From a virus, in IMG/VR virus record IMGVR_UViG_3300032883_000153, positions 1-20,618 of that record: a DNA stretch of 20,618 nucleotides; one strand, 5' to 3'. How positions within the stretch are numbered: position 1 is the stretch's first letter; each line of letters begins with the position of its first letter. This document shows positions 14,932 to 20,618 of the stretch, in pieces. The notes beneath the pieces are model-generated. The model worked only from the letters and a program-made list of their open reading frames with translations. It ran no database searches and had not been told where the DNA came from. Made by a program: the position numbers and the translations under genes.

Positions 14932-15223
14932 TTTCTTCTCTCATCATTAAGACATACTGATCTGGGCAGAACAGCATGATCTGGTTAAGCAAACGAAGTC
15001 CCTGAGACCGCTCGCCTTCCGCGAAGGCGGTTCCAAGGGCGTTAAGCTGGAAGGACGAAGCGAATATGTGAGCCTCAGAAAGGCGGTCATGCATCCACTT
15101 TCGTCCGTTCGTCGTAGTCATCAAAGAGAGGACGACCTCCTTGTCAATCAGTTCCGAGCCCTTTGCCTCTTTCTCAGCGAGCATAACATGGCGGCGATTG
15201 GAGGCGTTGTAAGTGTCGCTCAT
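14843..15223 (-). CDS. Bbp19-like phage protein
   Basis: A 126-residue protein. The segment GRKWMHDRLSEAHIF followed by ALGTAFAEGERSQGLRLL and CPDQYVLMMREE is the recognisable Bbp19-type domain (about residues 40-96), a short helical family found between portal and scaffold genes. Its molecular role is not established. The last 29 residues are Ser/Arg/Asp-rich, look disordered, and overlap the first codons of the scaffold in a different frame. The start forms an ATGA overlap with the portal stop (15220-15223). Probably a minor head-assembly factor, by position. Confidence 0.8.
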   Translation of the reverse strand: MSDTYNASNRRHVMLAEKEAKGSELIDKEVVLSLMTTTNGRKWMHDRLSEAHIFASSFQLNALGTAFAEGERSQGLRLLNQIMLFCPDQYVLMMREENARASTSSERRRKSAEPTDPSSGDGDTAG

Positions 15224-16947
15224 TGCCCCTGTCCTATCATGGACTCGAGGGCGTTCCCGCCACCGACCTTAGTCTGCGAAAGAGTCTGTGCGCCCTCAGC
15301 CAGCTTCTGAGCGTTCTCGATCTGTTGCTGTTGCTGTTGCTGTTTCTCGCGGTTGGCGCGGATTTGCTTCAGTTCGCCCGGCGAGCGGATCATCTTCGGG
15401 TCGTTGCCCATCAGGTTCGAGTACTTATCGAAGGCGTAGTCAATGTCGATGTTGTCCATGACAGCGGGATCGACAGAAACGAGGTTCCCGGCGATCTGGA
15501 GAAGGCGCTCAATGCCCTGTGTCTGCGTCGCGCTTTGTGCCGCCTGAAGCATCGAGACAAACTCGATTTGAATGGGTTGGCCATGAATTTCTGCCGGGGC
15601 AGGCGGAAGGATGCCTGCCCGCGAAGCGACAGCGAAGGTCCTTTCGATTGTGGGCTTGATCCCCTCGTCGTAGATGCGTTCGAGGACGGGGCCAAGCATG
15701 ACGAGGACCTCTGAGCGTCGCATGTCCATCTCAGTGGCCGAAACATTCGACTTCGGCTCGTACTGCGAGATGTTCTGGAAAAGGTTGTTGAAGAAGGTCT
15801 TGCCGATCCGGTCGCGGACCTCGTTAAGGTCCTCCATCATATCGTGGAGCTGAGGCATGACCTGATAGACAGGCTTCATTCCGACGTTATTGATACCAGT
15901 GACGAAAGTGACGCCGCCCGGCAGGAGGGACGCAGGCTGATTTTTAAGTTGTACATCGGCGATGAGGGGTGGGTTCACCATCTTATCAATCGCCTGCGCT
16001 TTCCGTTTCACCTCCTGTTGTAGTTGTTTAATGTCGGGGAGGGCATCCATCCCAGGCGAGCGTCCGTAGGGGTCGTTAGAAACGAGGTCCCAGCGCGGGC
16101 AAATCATCGGGGCCTCGTGAAAGCCGCGCTTCAAGAGCAAGTACTCGTCGGCCTGGCCCCATTCCCAATAGATCTCGCGGTATTTGAATTTCTCCGGGAT
16201 ACCGAACTTACGGCCGTCGGTGTTAGGTTCTATCGCGTGGGCGACGATCACTTCTTTGGTCAGGGCGGCTTCGCCGGTCGCGAACAAGGTCTTGACCTGT
16301 TGTGAGCAGTTCTCGAGACCGAACTTATCAACAACTTGCGAGACAGTTTGAGTGAACTCCCGATAGAACGTATCGACCCGGTACTTGTCGTTCTGCGCGA
16401 GGTAATACTCGCCCGCGCACGGATTAGCACAGTGGATAACGTCATCGAAGTCCTCGTAAATCAGCATGGTCGCGGTGCCGAAAACGACGAGATCGAAGTA
16501 AAGGATCGCCATTGAGTTATAGAAATTGCTCTCCGCGAAGATAAGATACATGATCCGTTCGCACTCAGCCAACCACAGCGAGGTAGGCGAGGTCTGCGTA
16601 GAGTCTTGCCGCCCAATCTTTAACTTGAACCAGGGCCGGGTTGGGCTTGTTATGCCAGACATAAGACCGGAGGCGAGATTGCGCGCGGCTAAGGTCCCCG
16701 TCGAGTCGAGGATATGCTGGTTGATCGGCGAACCCCTCGCCATCATGTTCGGAGTGATAAGCCATTTGTACCTCCGCGGGAGGATATAGTCTGCCAGTTC
16801 GCGCCAGTGAACCCACCAGGAGTAACGGTAAACGCGGAGGCCCAAAAGCTTCCCATTGACCTGCTTACGAATAGCAATCCTCATCCCGAGGGCTTCGTTG
16901 CCGGGGGAGGCCTCTTGCTGTGGATTTGGTTGGAACTGCGCAACCAT
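15220..16947 (-). CDS. Portal (head-to-tail connector) protein
   Basis: A 575-residue portal of the podoviral head-tail connector family. Diagnostic stretches are WRELADYILPRRYKWLI (about 48-64), ILDSTGTLAARNLASGLMSG (79-98), followed by ITSPTRPWFKL, and VVFGTATMLIYEDFDDVIHC. It forms the dodecameric ring through which DNA is packaged and ejected. It is somewhat longer than T7 gp8 (536 residues). The C-terminus carries seven glutamines (536-542) encoded by a CTG/TTG-type repeat seen on the plus strand near 15325-15345. The ATG is one base after the TAG of the small gene upstream (TAGAATG) and has only a weak ribosome site, so coupling is likely. Confidence 0.9.
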   Translation of the reverse strand: MVAQFQPNPQQEASPGNEALGMRIAIRKQVNGKLLGLRVYRYSWWVHWRELADYILPRRYKWLITPNMMARGSPINQHILDSTGTLAARNLASGLMSGITSPTRPWFKLKIGRQDSTQTSPTSLWLAECERIMYLIFAESNFYNSMAILYFDLVVFGTATMLIYEDFDDVIHCANPCAGEYYLAQNDKYRVDTFYREFTQTVSQVVDKFGLENCSQQVKTLFATGEAALTKEVIVAHAIEPNTDGRKFGIPEKFKYREIYWEWGQADEYLLLKRGFHEAPMICPRWDLVSNDPYGRSPGMDALPDIKQLQQEVKRKAQAIDKMVNPPLIADVQLKNQPASLLPGGVTFVTGINNVGMKPVYQVMPQLHDMMEDLNEVRDRIGKTFFNNLFQNISQYEPKSNVSATEMDMRRSEVLVMLGPVLERIYDEGIKPTIERTFAVASRAGILPPAPAEIHGQPIQIEFVSMLQAAQSATQTQGIERLLQIAGNLVSVDPAVMDNIDIDYAFDKYSNLMGNDPKMIRSPGELKQIRANREKQQQQQQQIENAQKLAEGAQTLSQTKVGGGNALESMIGQGQ

Positions 16948-16948
16948 T

Positions 16949-17143
16949 CTACTGCCCTAACAGGGTCTTTTGCCCTGTGTTCGTGGGGTTCCCGGAACCG
17001 AGCAAAGTACCACCGAAGCCGCCAGCAGCCGCTGCCATTGACCTCTGGCGGGTTCCCGCCGCCCCAGTTTGGTTTGACCCAAACATTGGAGGGTTGGGCG
17101 GGGGCGGTGGTGCTTGTGGTGCCGGAGGCATCTGCGGGCTCAT
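16949..17143 (-). CDS. Small P/G/A-rich phage protein between terminase and portal
   Basis: A 64-residue protein: MSPQMPPAPQAPPPPPNPPM, then a Gly/Ala/Ser-rich part, then GFGGTLLGSG and KKTLLG-like TGQKTLLGQ. A Pro-rich N-terminus with paired GGTLL and KTLLG motifs is a recurring feature of a small gene between terminase and portal in these podoviruses, by memory. Both ends fit the operon: an ATGA overlap with the terminase stop (17140-17143), and one base to the portal ATG. It is almost certainly disordered. A longer frame in another phase (16881-17189) overlaps it and is rejected. The function is unknown; a portal- or terminase-associated peptide is a reasonable guess. Confidence 0.75.
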   Translation of the reverse strand: MSPQMPPAPQAPPPPPNPPMFGSNQTGAAGTRQRSMAAAAGGFGGTLLGSGNPTNTGQKTLLGQ

Positions 17144-18699
17144 GCGGCCAAGTGCTCCTGATCGAACGGATTATATTCATGCTGGACAAGGGGCGTTTTG
17201 TCGGCCCCTTCGCGCCCCGCCATAGCGGAGGGCTGGACGAGGAAAGAGAAGGTCAATGCCAAGGCGTCTGCAATGTCTGGTGATGCTAAGCCCCGCTTTT
17301 TCATGTCCTCCTTCCTCTCCAGTTGTATCTCGTTACGGACATTAAAACCGTACTCGACGCCGATTAGCTGGTCGCGGACTTCTGGCTCTGCGGGGATCGC
17401 CCCGCCTTTGAGCCACTCGCGCATTGACCCCCAAATCTCAGCGCGTTTATTTGCATAAGTAGTCCCTGCATCGCCCTGAACGTAGCCAGTTCCGTCCGCC
17501 TTTGAACCAAACTGAATGTCCCAGACAGGCACTTGGAGCTGCCGCAGCCTGTCCACAACGCCTCCTCCGACGCCCCCGCCATCAACGAAGATCGCATCCG
17601 CGCGGTACTGTGTTGCAATTTCACTGACCTTTCCTGCTAGAGTCATTGTATCGAGGCCCCGGAAACGAAGTGGAGCATGCGATCTCCCATCGCGACCTTT
17701 TCTAATGTAGATAACGGACTCGTCGTCACCGAAGCGAGCCACATCGACTCCGAGGACGAGGGGGTCATGAAGATGTACAAGTACGTCCCGTTTCGCAGCC
17801 TCGTCAACGAGTTCTCCGGAGATGAATTGCATCGAACCCGCACGCGGGAAAGTGCCTCGAACGCGGACTCGGACAAAGTCACTGTCATCTCCATAGTCCC
17901 TAATCCACTTCTTGAACTGATCCTTGTTCGTTATAGATACATCGCGAGAGTCGACTTGCTCATGCCACCAAGTGTTCGCGTACCGTCCGAAGCACTCCCG
18001 AAAGCGCCCGGTGTTCCTTGTCGGATTGCCGAACACGCACCAAATGATTTGAGTGTCGCTGTCTGTCATGGCACCTTCAGCCGTTTCCCAGATAACGTCC
18101 GGGATCGCCGAGGCTTCGTCCATGATGAGTATGACTCGCCGGTTCTTGTTGTGTAGGCCCGCGAAGGCCTCCGTGTTTCGCTCCGACCAGGGCACCATAT
18201 CAATGCGCCACGTTCGCTCGTTGTCACTATCAGAACTGAAGATAGCGGTGGCGGTGAGCTTAAAGTAGTCCCGCCCGATGAAAAGGCGGTGCCACTTGCC
18301 GAGTTCGGCCCAGGTCTTTGTCTTGAGCTGTGTCTCAGTATTCGCTGTGACGACCCCGCGAGTATGCTCGAACGTCGAGAGAGCCCACAGGATAATCCAG
18401 GAAACGAGAGCTGACTTTCCAACTCCGTGACCGGAAGCAACAGCAATTTGGATGGCCTCTTGAACGGCGACACTGACGTCAGTTCCATTTGCGAGGCGCT
18501 CCTTAATGTGCAAGAGCACGCGCTGTTGCCAGGCTTCCGGCCCTTTGAAATGCTCCAGTTCCGTTTCGGGCTCGCCCCAAGGGAAGGCGAACAGGACGAA
18601 GTGATAAGGGTCGTTTGTGAAGGCGGCAAGTTCAGTCAGGATAGAACTGGGAGGCATCATCCCCATAACAGCAGTCTGTTGCTGTTGAAGGCCTATCAT
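17140..18699 (-). CDS. terL: Terminase large subunit (packaging ATPase-nuclease)
   Basis: A 519-residue DNA-packaging motor. The ATPase domain has Walker A GHGVGKSA at 90-97 and Walker B VILIMDE at 189-195, with the catalytic Glu last, followed by a coupling-motif-like FGNPTRNTG (223-231). The RNase H-like nuclease domain has its acidic residues in LGVDVARFGDD (D319), IFVDGGGVGGG (D373) and SPDIADAL (D475, D478). All catalytic elements are present. It cuts concatemers and pumps DNA through the portal. The ATG at 18699 forms an ATGA overlap with the small subunit, just past a GC-rich hairpin. A GC-rich GGCGG serves as ribosome site. The packaging type (headful or fixed ends) cannot be read from the window. 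Confidence 0.95.
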   Translation of the reverse strand: MIGLQQQQTAVMGMMPPSSILTELAAFTNDPYHFVLFAFPWGEPETELEHFKGPEAWQQRVLLHIKERLANGTDVSVAVQEAIQIAVASGHGVGKSALVSWIILWALSTFEHTRGVVTANTETQLKTKTWAELGKWHRLFIGRDYFKLTATAIFSSDSDNERTWRIDMVPWSERNTEAFAGLHNKNRRVILIMDEASAIPDVIWETAEGAMTDSDTQIIWCVFGNPTRNTGRFRECFGRYANTWWHEQVDSRDVSITNKDQFKKWIRDYGDDSDFVRVRVRGTFPRAGSMQFISGELVDEAAKRDVLVHLHDPLVLGVDVARFGDDESVIYIRKGRDGRSHAPLRFRGLDTMTLAGKVSEIATQYRADAIFVDGGGVGGGVVDRLRQLQVPVWDIQFGSKADGTGYVQGDAGTTYANKRAEIWGSMREWLKGGAIPAEPEVRDQLIGVEYGFNVRNEIQLERKEDMKKRGLASPDIADALALTFSFLVQPSAMAGREGADKTPLVQHEYNPFDQEHLAA

Positions 18700-19346
18700 G
18701 TTCCGCCCCCGACCGGGGGAGCCTGGTCAATGGTCTCCCCCGGCTTATCGGTGGGTAATGGAGCCGGGAGGCTGCCCTGCACCACCGCGCTCAACCGCTC
18801 AACCCGCTGTCGTCCAGCAGCGACTTGATCGGCGGTGAGATCAACATTCATATGCAAAGAAGAGTTCTTGGAAACTGCGACGAGGCCGGTGCGGTCCCCC
18901 ATCTTAAGACCGATCTCCATGACAAGATCGGTGCTGACCAGCTCCGGAGCATCGAGGAGACGATCGTGAAGGATTTCAAGGGCCTCGTCGCGGATCGCTA
19001 CCGCTTTCGCGTAACCAGTGCGATCTACGTCATCTTGAATGTCTTTGAGGTTTCCTCGGTAGAACTCCGCGAGTTCCATGAAGGATGGGTCGGATTTCAG
19101 GATACTGATGCGAGATTGGGAGTATCCGGTGATTTGCGAGATCTCTTGGCCGGTAAGGCCCCTCGCAATGTAACGCGCTATAAGGTGATGGGAGTCCCGC
19201 ATCCGCTTAACTGCCGGAGTTTTGATCCCCCTTTCCGACTCTAAAAGAACCAGGTCCGCGGAAGTCAGAGGTCGGACGATCTCTACTTGGACTGCCTTCG
19301 AGGCCCGCCCGTAGGTTCGGGTAAGGTCTATCGCACAATCGGACAT
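18696..19346 (-). CDS. terS: Terminase small subunit
   Basis: A 216-residue protein from ATG 19346. A GTG 81 bases upstream would add 27 residues (GYACNRRLAGLWW), which look non-conserved; GGCGGAG precedes the chosen ATG, at short spacing. Residues about 52-88 form a helix-turn-helix (HLIARYIARGLTGQEISQIT, then GYSQSRISILKSDPSF), the DNA-recognition domain of terminase small subunits. Residues 95-165 are helical and probably mediate oligomerisation. The C-terminus is Pro/Gly-rich and disordered, as usual for the part contacting the large subunit. It is the first gene of the minus-strand operon and is coupled to terL by ATGA. Confidence 0.8.
   Translation of the reverse strand: MSDCAIDLTRTYGRASKAVQVEIVRPLTSADLVLLESERGIKTPAVKRMRDSHHLIARYIARGLTGQEISQITGYSQSRISILKSDPSFMELAEFYRGNLKDIQDDVDRTGYAKAVAIRDEALEILHDRLLDAPELVSTDLVMEIGLKMGDRTGLVAVSKNSSLHMNVDLTADQVAAGRQRVERLSAVVQGSLPAPLPTDKPGETIDQAPPVGGGT
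18706..18719 (-). promoter_or_regulatory. Hairpin over the terL ribosome-binding region
   Basis: On the minus strand CCCCC and GGGGG pair around GGTC, immediately before the terL start. The G-rich arm runs into GGGGGCGGAACATG and includes the only ribosome-site-like bases for terL. The stem lies in the last codons of terS, so ribosomes finishing terS would open it. This predicts translational coupling of the large to the small subunit. The role is inferred; the sequence is directly visible. Confidence 0.4.
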
Positions 19347-19670
19347 TGGCTCCGCCCGGTTCAGCCACCATAAACCCGCCAGCCGCCGATTGCAAGCGTA
19401 ACCCGGACCATATGCTCTTAAAACCACCGACGACCCAGATGGGACCCTGCGCCAAGGGCCCGTAGGCCCGGAGCCATATGTGACTGAAAGTTTGCAAAAT
19501 TTGCGCAGGAGGTCTGGGGCGCGACCGGCACCCCCAGTTTTGGCCCCCCGGCGGCCCTAACAAATTTTCGGACGGTCGGCCTCGCAAACGCCAATCACTC
19601 GCAATGCGAACCACTGGCATCAATCGCCGGGCCAATGTCATCGCGCCAGTTATCACGTTGTCGTTACTGA

Positions 19671-19905
19671 GTATGGTCGTGCCGGGCACCGGACGATATG
19701 GCGAAACCCCCACCATTCCCCCACCGTTCTCACATTCGGATCAATCAACCATACCGGGGCCTCGTTACGTCATCTCAGTTTTTTTTTTTTTTTTTTTTGA
19801 AAAGAAACAACGGAGGGGATGGTATGGCACGCACCATCAAATGTGTGAATGGTGGGGCGATGGTGGGATCATGCCCATACTTCCCGGCGGGCGGTCGGAC
19901 CATAC
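19671..19905. repeat. Long imperfect inverted repeat centred on a poly-T tract
   Basis: Matching blocks lie at mirror positions about the same centre, near 19788. GTATGGTC (19671-19678) mirrors GACCATAC (19898-19905); TATGG (19697-19701) mirrors CCATA (19875-19879). A 28-base arm (19709-19736, beginning CCCACCAT and ending CACATT) mirrors 19840-19867 with 24 matches; CCATACC (19749-19755) mirrors GGTATGG (19821-19827). Between blocks the match is weak, but spacing is kept to the base. The arms differ at several positions, so this is not a simple copy artefact. It could fold as a long bulged hairpin or act as symmetric binding sites for a regulator or replication protein. The function is unknown. 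Confidence 0.75.
19779..19798 (+). repeat. 20-base poly-T tract
   Basis: Twenty consecutive T residues on the plus strand, followed by GAAAAGAAA. It is the longest homopolymer in the window and sits at the centre of the inverted repeat. It is not preceded by a stable GC hairpin ending right before the Ts, so it does not look like an ordinary intrinsic terminator for plus-strand transcription. The exact length may be unreliable because homopolymers are error-prone in sequencing. Confidence 0.8.
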
Positions 19906-20018
19906 GCGGTACGGCACGCGCCGAGTCCCGTCGCATTATTTACACGGAATTTACTTTACATCGGACTCGTTCGGGCGCACGGTATTCACGCGGGCCAATA
20001 CCGGCCCGAACAACATGA
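19824..20018 (+). CDS. Possible 64-residue protein (uncertain)
   Basis: A short frame from ATG 19824 with a strong ribosome site GGAGGGG five bases upstream; it ends 12 bases before the next plus-strand gene. The product begins MARTIKCVNGGAMVGSCPYF and becomes Arg/Thr/Ser-rich and basic. Against it, the frame lies across the right arm of the inverted repeat, so codon content is dictated partly by the palindrome, and the C-terminal half looks random. Two other frames are also open across the region. The strong ribosome site and the tight spacing are the only positive evidence. It may be a leader peptide. Confidence 0.3.
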   Translation: MARTIKCVNGGAMVGSCPYFPAGGRTIRGTARAESRRIIYTEFTLHRTRSGARYSRGPIPARTT

Positions 20019-20030
20019 TGGAGTCGGAAT

Positions 20031-20483
20031 ATGAAAGTCAATATCGGAAAGGGTATCGAACTTGATGTTGATACCGGGAAACTCAATGCGGCGGTTATGG
20101 CCCATGTGGTCTACATCGGGCTGCGTAACGTGCTCATGGACTCCCATGCGGGCGTTACCGAAGCGGTGGCGGGCGATCAGGTCATGGCCCAGTCATTGGC
20201 CGTTGCCGAACGCAAACTGGCCACGCTGTATGCGGGCGAAATCCGAACGGCGCGGTCTGGTGAACGCGATCCGGTTCGGGCCGAGGCGATAAGGCTCGCC
20301 ACAATGGCCATTCATGCCGCGATCAAAAAGTCCGGCAAGAAGGTCGCGGATTACGATGCCAAGGCGGTTCGCGAAAAGGCTGTCGCGAATATCGAGAAGT
20401 TCATGGATAAGGCCAAGCAGAATGTGGCTGATGCCAAGGCCCTCGATGTTGATGTTGGCGATCTCGCCATCGCGGCGGAATAG
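20031..20483 (+). CDS. Conserved-looking phage protein of unknown function
   Basis: A 150-residue, mostly helical protein: MKVNIGKGIELDVDTGKLNA, then VYIGLRNVLMDSHAGVTEAV, LAVAERKLATLYAGEIRTAR and DPVRAEAIRLATMAIHAAIK. The C-terminal 40 residues are Lys/Ala/Asp-rich and helical. I remember similar proteins with VYIGLRNxLMDSHA and AExKLAxLYAGE in early regions of phages from several hosts, with no known function. A GGAG ribosome site lies about eight bases before the ATG. It is transcribed away from the virion operon and so probably opens the early or replication arm. There is no signal peptide, membrane segment or recognisable catalytic motif. Confidence 0.7.
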   Translation: MKVNIGKGIELDVDTGKLNAAVMAHVVYIGLRNVLMDSHAGVTEAVAGDQVMAQSLAVAERKLATLYAGEIRTARSGERDPVRAEAIRLATMAIHAAIKKSGKKVADYDAKAVREKAVANIEKFMDKAKQNVADAKALDVDVGDLAIAAE

Positions 20484-20489
20484 ACTCAA

Positions 20490-20509
20490 CGGGGGCGCAA
20501 ATGCCCCCG
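20490..20509 (+). terminator. GC hairpin just after the plus-strand gene
   Basis: CGGGGGC and GCCCCCG pair perfectly around a six-base loop, seven bases after the TAG of the plus-strand gene. No T run follows (CACTATCGG), so intrinsic termination would be weak. It may instead protect the mRNA 3' end or cause partial termination. Confidence 0.45.
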
Positions 20510-20519
20510 CACTATCGGA

Positions 20520-20579
20520 TATGGCCCTCCCGGTTATCGGTGGGGCCATACTCGCTCCCACATTCGCCGGTATGGCCCC
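20520..20579. repeat. TATGGCCC / GGGCCATA repeat cluster
   Basis: TATGGCCC (20520-20527) is inverted at GGGCCATA (20543-20550) with a 15-base loop, and TATGGCCCC returns directly at 20571-20579; a further CCATAT lies at 20603-20608. The cluster shares the CCATA/TATGG core with the inverted repeat at 19671-19905. CACATTCG (20559-20566) is also identical to 19731-19738. These look like dispersed binding sites for one protein. Promoter operator and replication iteron are both possible. Confidence 0.5.
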
Positions 20580-20607
20580 GGCGCTCAATTATCATTGTCC
20601 AGCCATA

Positions 20608-20613
20608 TTGACA
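20608..20613 (+). promoter_or_regulatory. Possible promoter -35 box at the window edge
   Basis: TTGACA, the consensus -35 hexamer, sits five bases before the window end. The -10 box would fall outside, so this is only a hint of a plus-strand promoter for the next gene, placed next to the CCATA/TATGG cluster. Confidence 0.25.
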
Positions 20614-20618
20614 TTGTG

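Larger units (their letters stand above)
19347..20030. other. Divergent intergenic control region
   Basis: About 680 bases between the first gene of the minus-strand virion operon and the first confident plus-strand gene. It should hold the promoters for both directions, but I see no convincing sigma-70 pair on either strand. Its contents are CCATAT sites near 19408 and 19474, a small GC hairpin (GGGCC, loop CGTA, GGCCC, 19456-19469), a purine-rich AGGAGG at about 19509-19514 on the plus strand with no start codon after it, the long inverted repeat and T20 tract (19671-19905), and a possible 64-codon ORF. A phage-encoded polymerase or transcription factor could explain the missing promoters. 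Confidence 0.5.

Noticed and set aside
14230-14979. A 249-residue plus-strand frame opposite the scaffold gene
   Set aside because: It is antisense to the scaffold and arises from its GC-biased third positions; it has no ribosome site and no recognisable domain.
15316-15346. Glutamine-codon repeat in the portal as a phase-variable microsatellite
   Set aside because: The unit is three bases, so length change keeps the frame, and the glutamines mix CAG and CAA codons. It is probably a flexible linker in the portal C-terminus.
16881-17189. A 102-residue minus-strand frame overlapping the small Pro-rich gene
   Set aside because: It overlaps terL and the portal on both ends in another frame, whereas the 64-residue frame fits between them exactly by ATGA and a one-base gap.
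19779-19798. Poly-T as a plus-strand intrinsic terminator
   Set aside because: No stable GC stem ends immediately before the Ts, no plus-strand gene lies upstream to be terminated, and the tract is far longer than usual terminator tails.
19671-19905. Joined inverted terminal repeats of a protein-primed linear genome
   Set aside because: A head-to-head junction would make the centre itself palindromic (T run followed by A run). The centre is a one-sided T20, and the terminase genes indicate motor packaging rather than protein-primed ends.
19604-20065. A 153-residue plus-strand frame crossing the poly-T tract
   Set aside because: It contains a run of phenylalanines dictated by the T20 tract, lacks a ribosome site, overlaps the start of the well-supported gene at 20031, and shows no recognisable protein pattern.
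1-20618. tRNA genes, CRISPR arrays, insertion sequences, integrase and lysis genes
   Set aside because: None could be recognised by reading the frames and scanning for cloverleaf-like, repeat-spacer or transposase patterns. A computational scan (tRNAscan-SE, a CRISPR finder) could still find something faint.

Overview
The window is most likely the virion-assembly half of a tailed-phage (or prophage) genome with a short-tailed, podovirus architecture. The evidence is the gene order terminase small subunit, terminase large subunit, head-to-tail connector portal, scaffold, major capsid protein, cement-like protein, fibres/spike, tail tubular A, tail nozzle/tubular B, and T7 gp14-like and gp15/16-like internal virion proteins. 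No tape measure, sheath or baseplate genes are seen. The head module resembles Bordetella phage BPP-1 (Bbp16, Bbp17 and Bbp19-like proteins). The host is probably a Gram-negative bacterium, perhaps an alphaproteobacterium. That is a guess from remembered fibre-protein families, not a measurement.

Layout: about 19.3 kb (1-19346) is one minus-strand transcription unit, read right to left, with 22 genes and almost no spacing. Start and stop codons repeatedly overlap as ATGA, TGATG or TAATG, which points to translational coupling along the operon. From right to left: packaging (19346-17140), a 64-residue P/G/A-rich protein, portal, Bbp19-like protein, scaffold, capsid and cement-like protein (17143-12653). 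A host-recognition block follows (12643-5874). Then come five small proteins (5871-4634), the tail tube and nozzle (4621-1219), a GNAT-like protein, and internal virion proteins running off the left end.

The most unusual coding feature is in the host-recognition block. Four of its genes (12643-12005, 12003-10513, 10460-10065 and 9150-7219) begin with textbook Sec signal peptides, and their predicted mature forms hold even numbers of cysteines (2, 10, 2 and 14). Phage virion proteins normally fold and assemble in the cytoplasm, so a set of exported, probably disulfide-bonded fibre/spike proteins implies an unusual assembly route or a role outside the virion.

Right of 19346 lies a gene-poor region of about 680 bases, then a plus-strand gene (20031-20483) that starts the opposite arm of the genome. 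This divergent region contains a 20-base poly-T tract (19779-19798) at the exact centre of a long imperfect inverted repeat (19671-19905) with collinear blocks: 8/8, 5/5, 24/28 and 7/7 matches about the same centre. CCATAC/GTATGG motifs recur in it and again downstream of the plus-strand gene. It looks like a control, origin or structured-RNA locus. No lysis genes, integrase, replication genes, tRNAs, CRISPR arrays or reverse transcriptase are visible.
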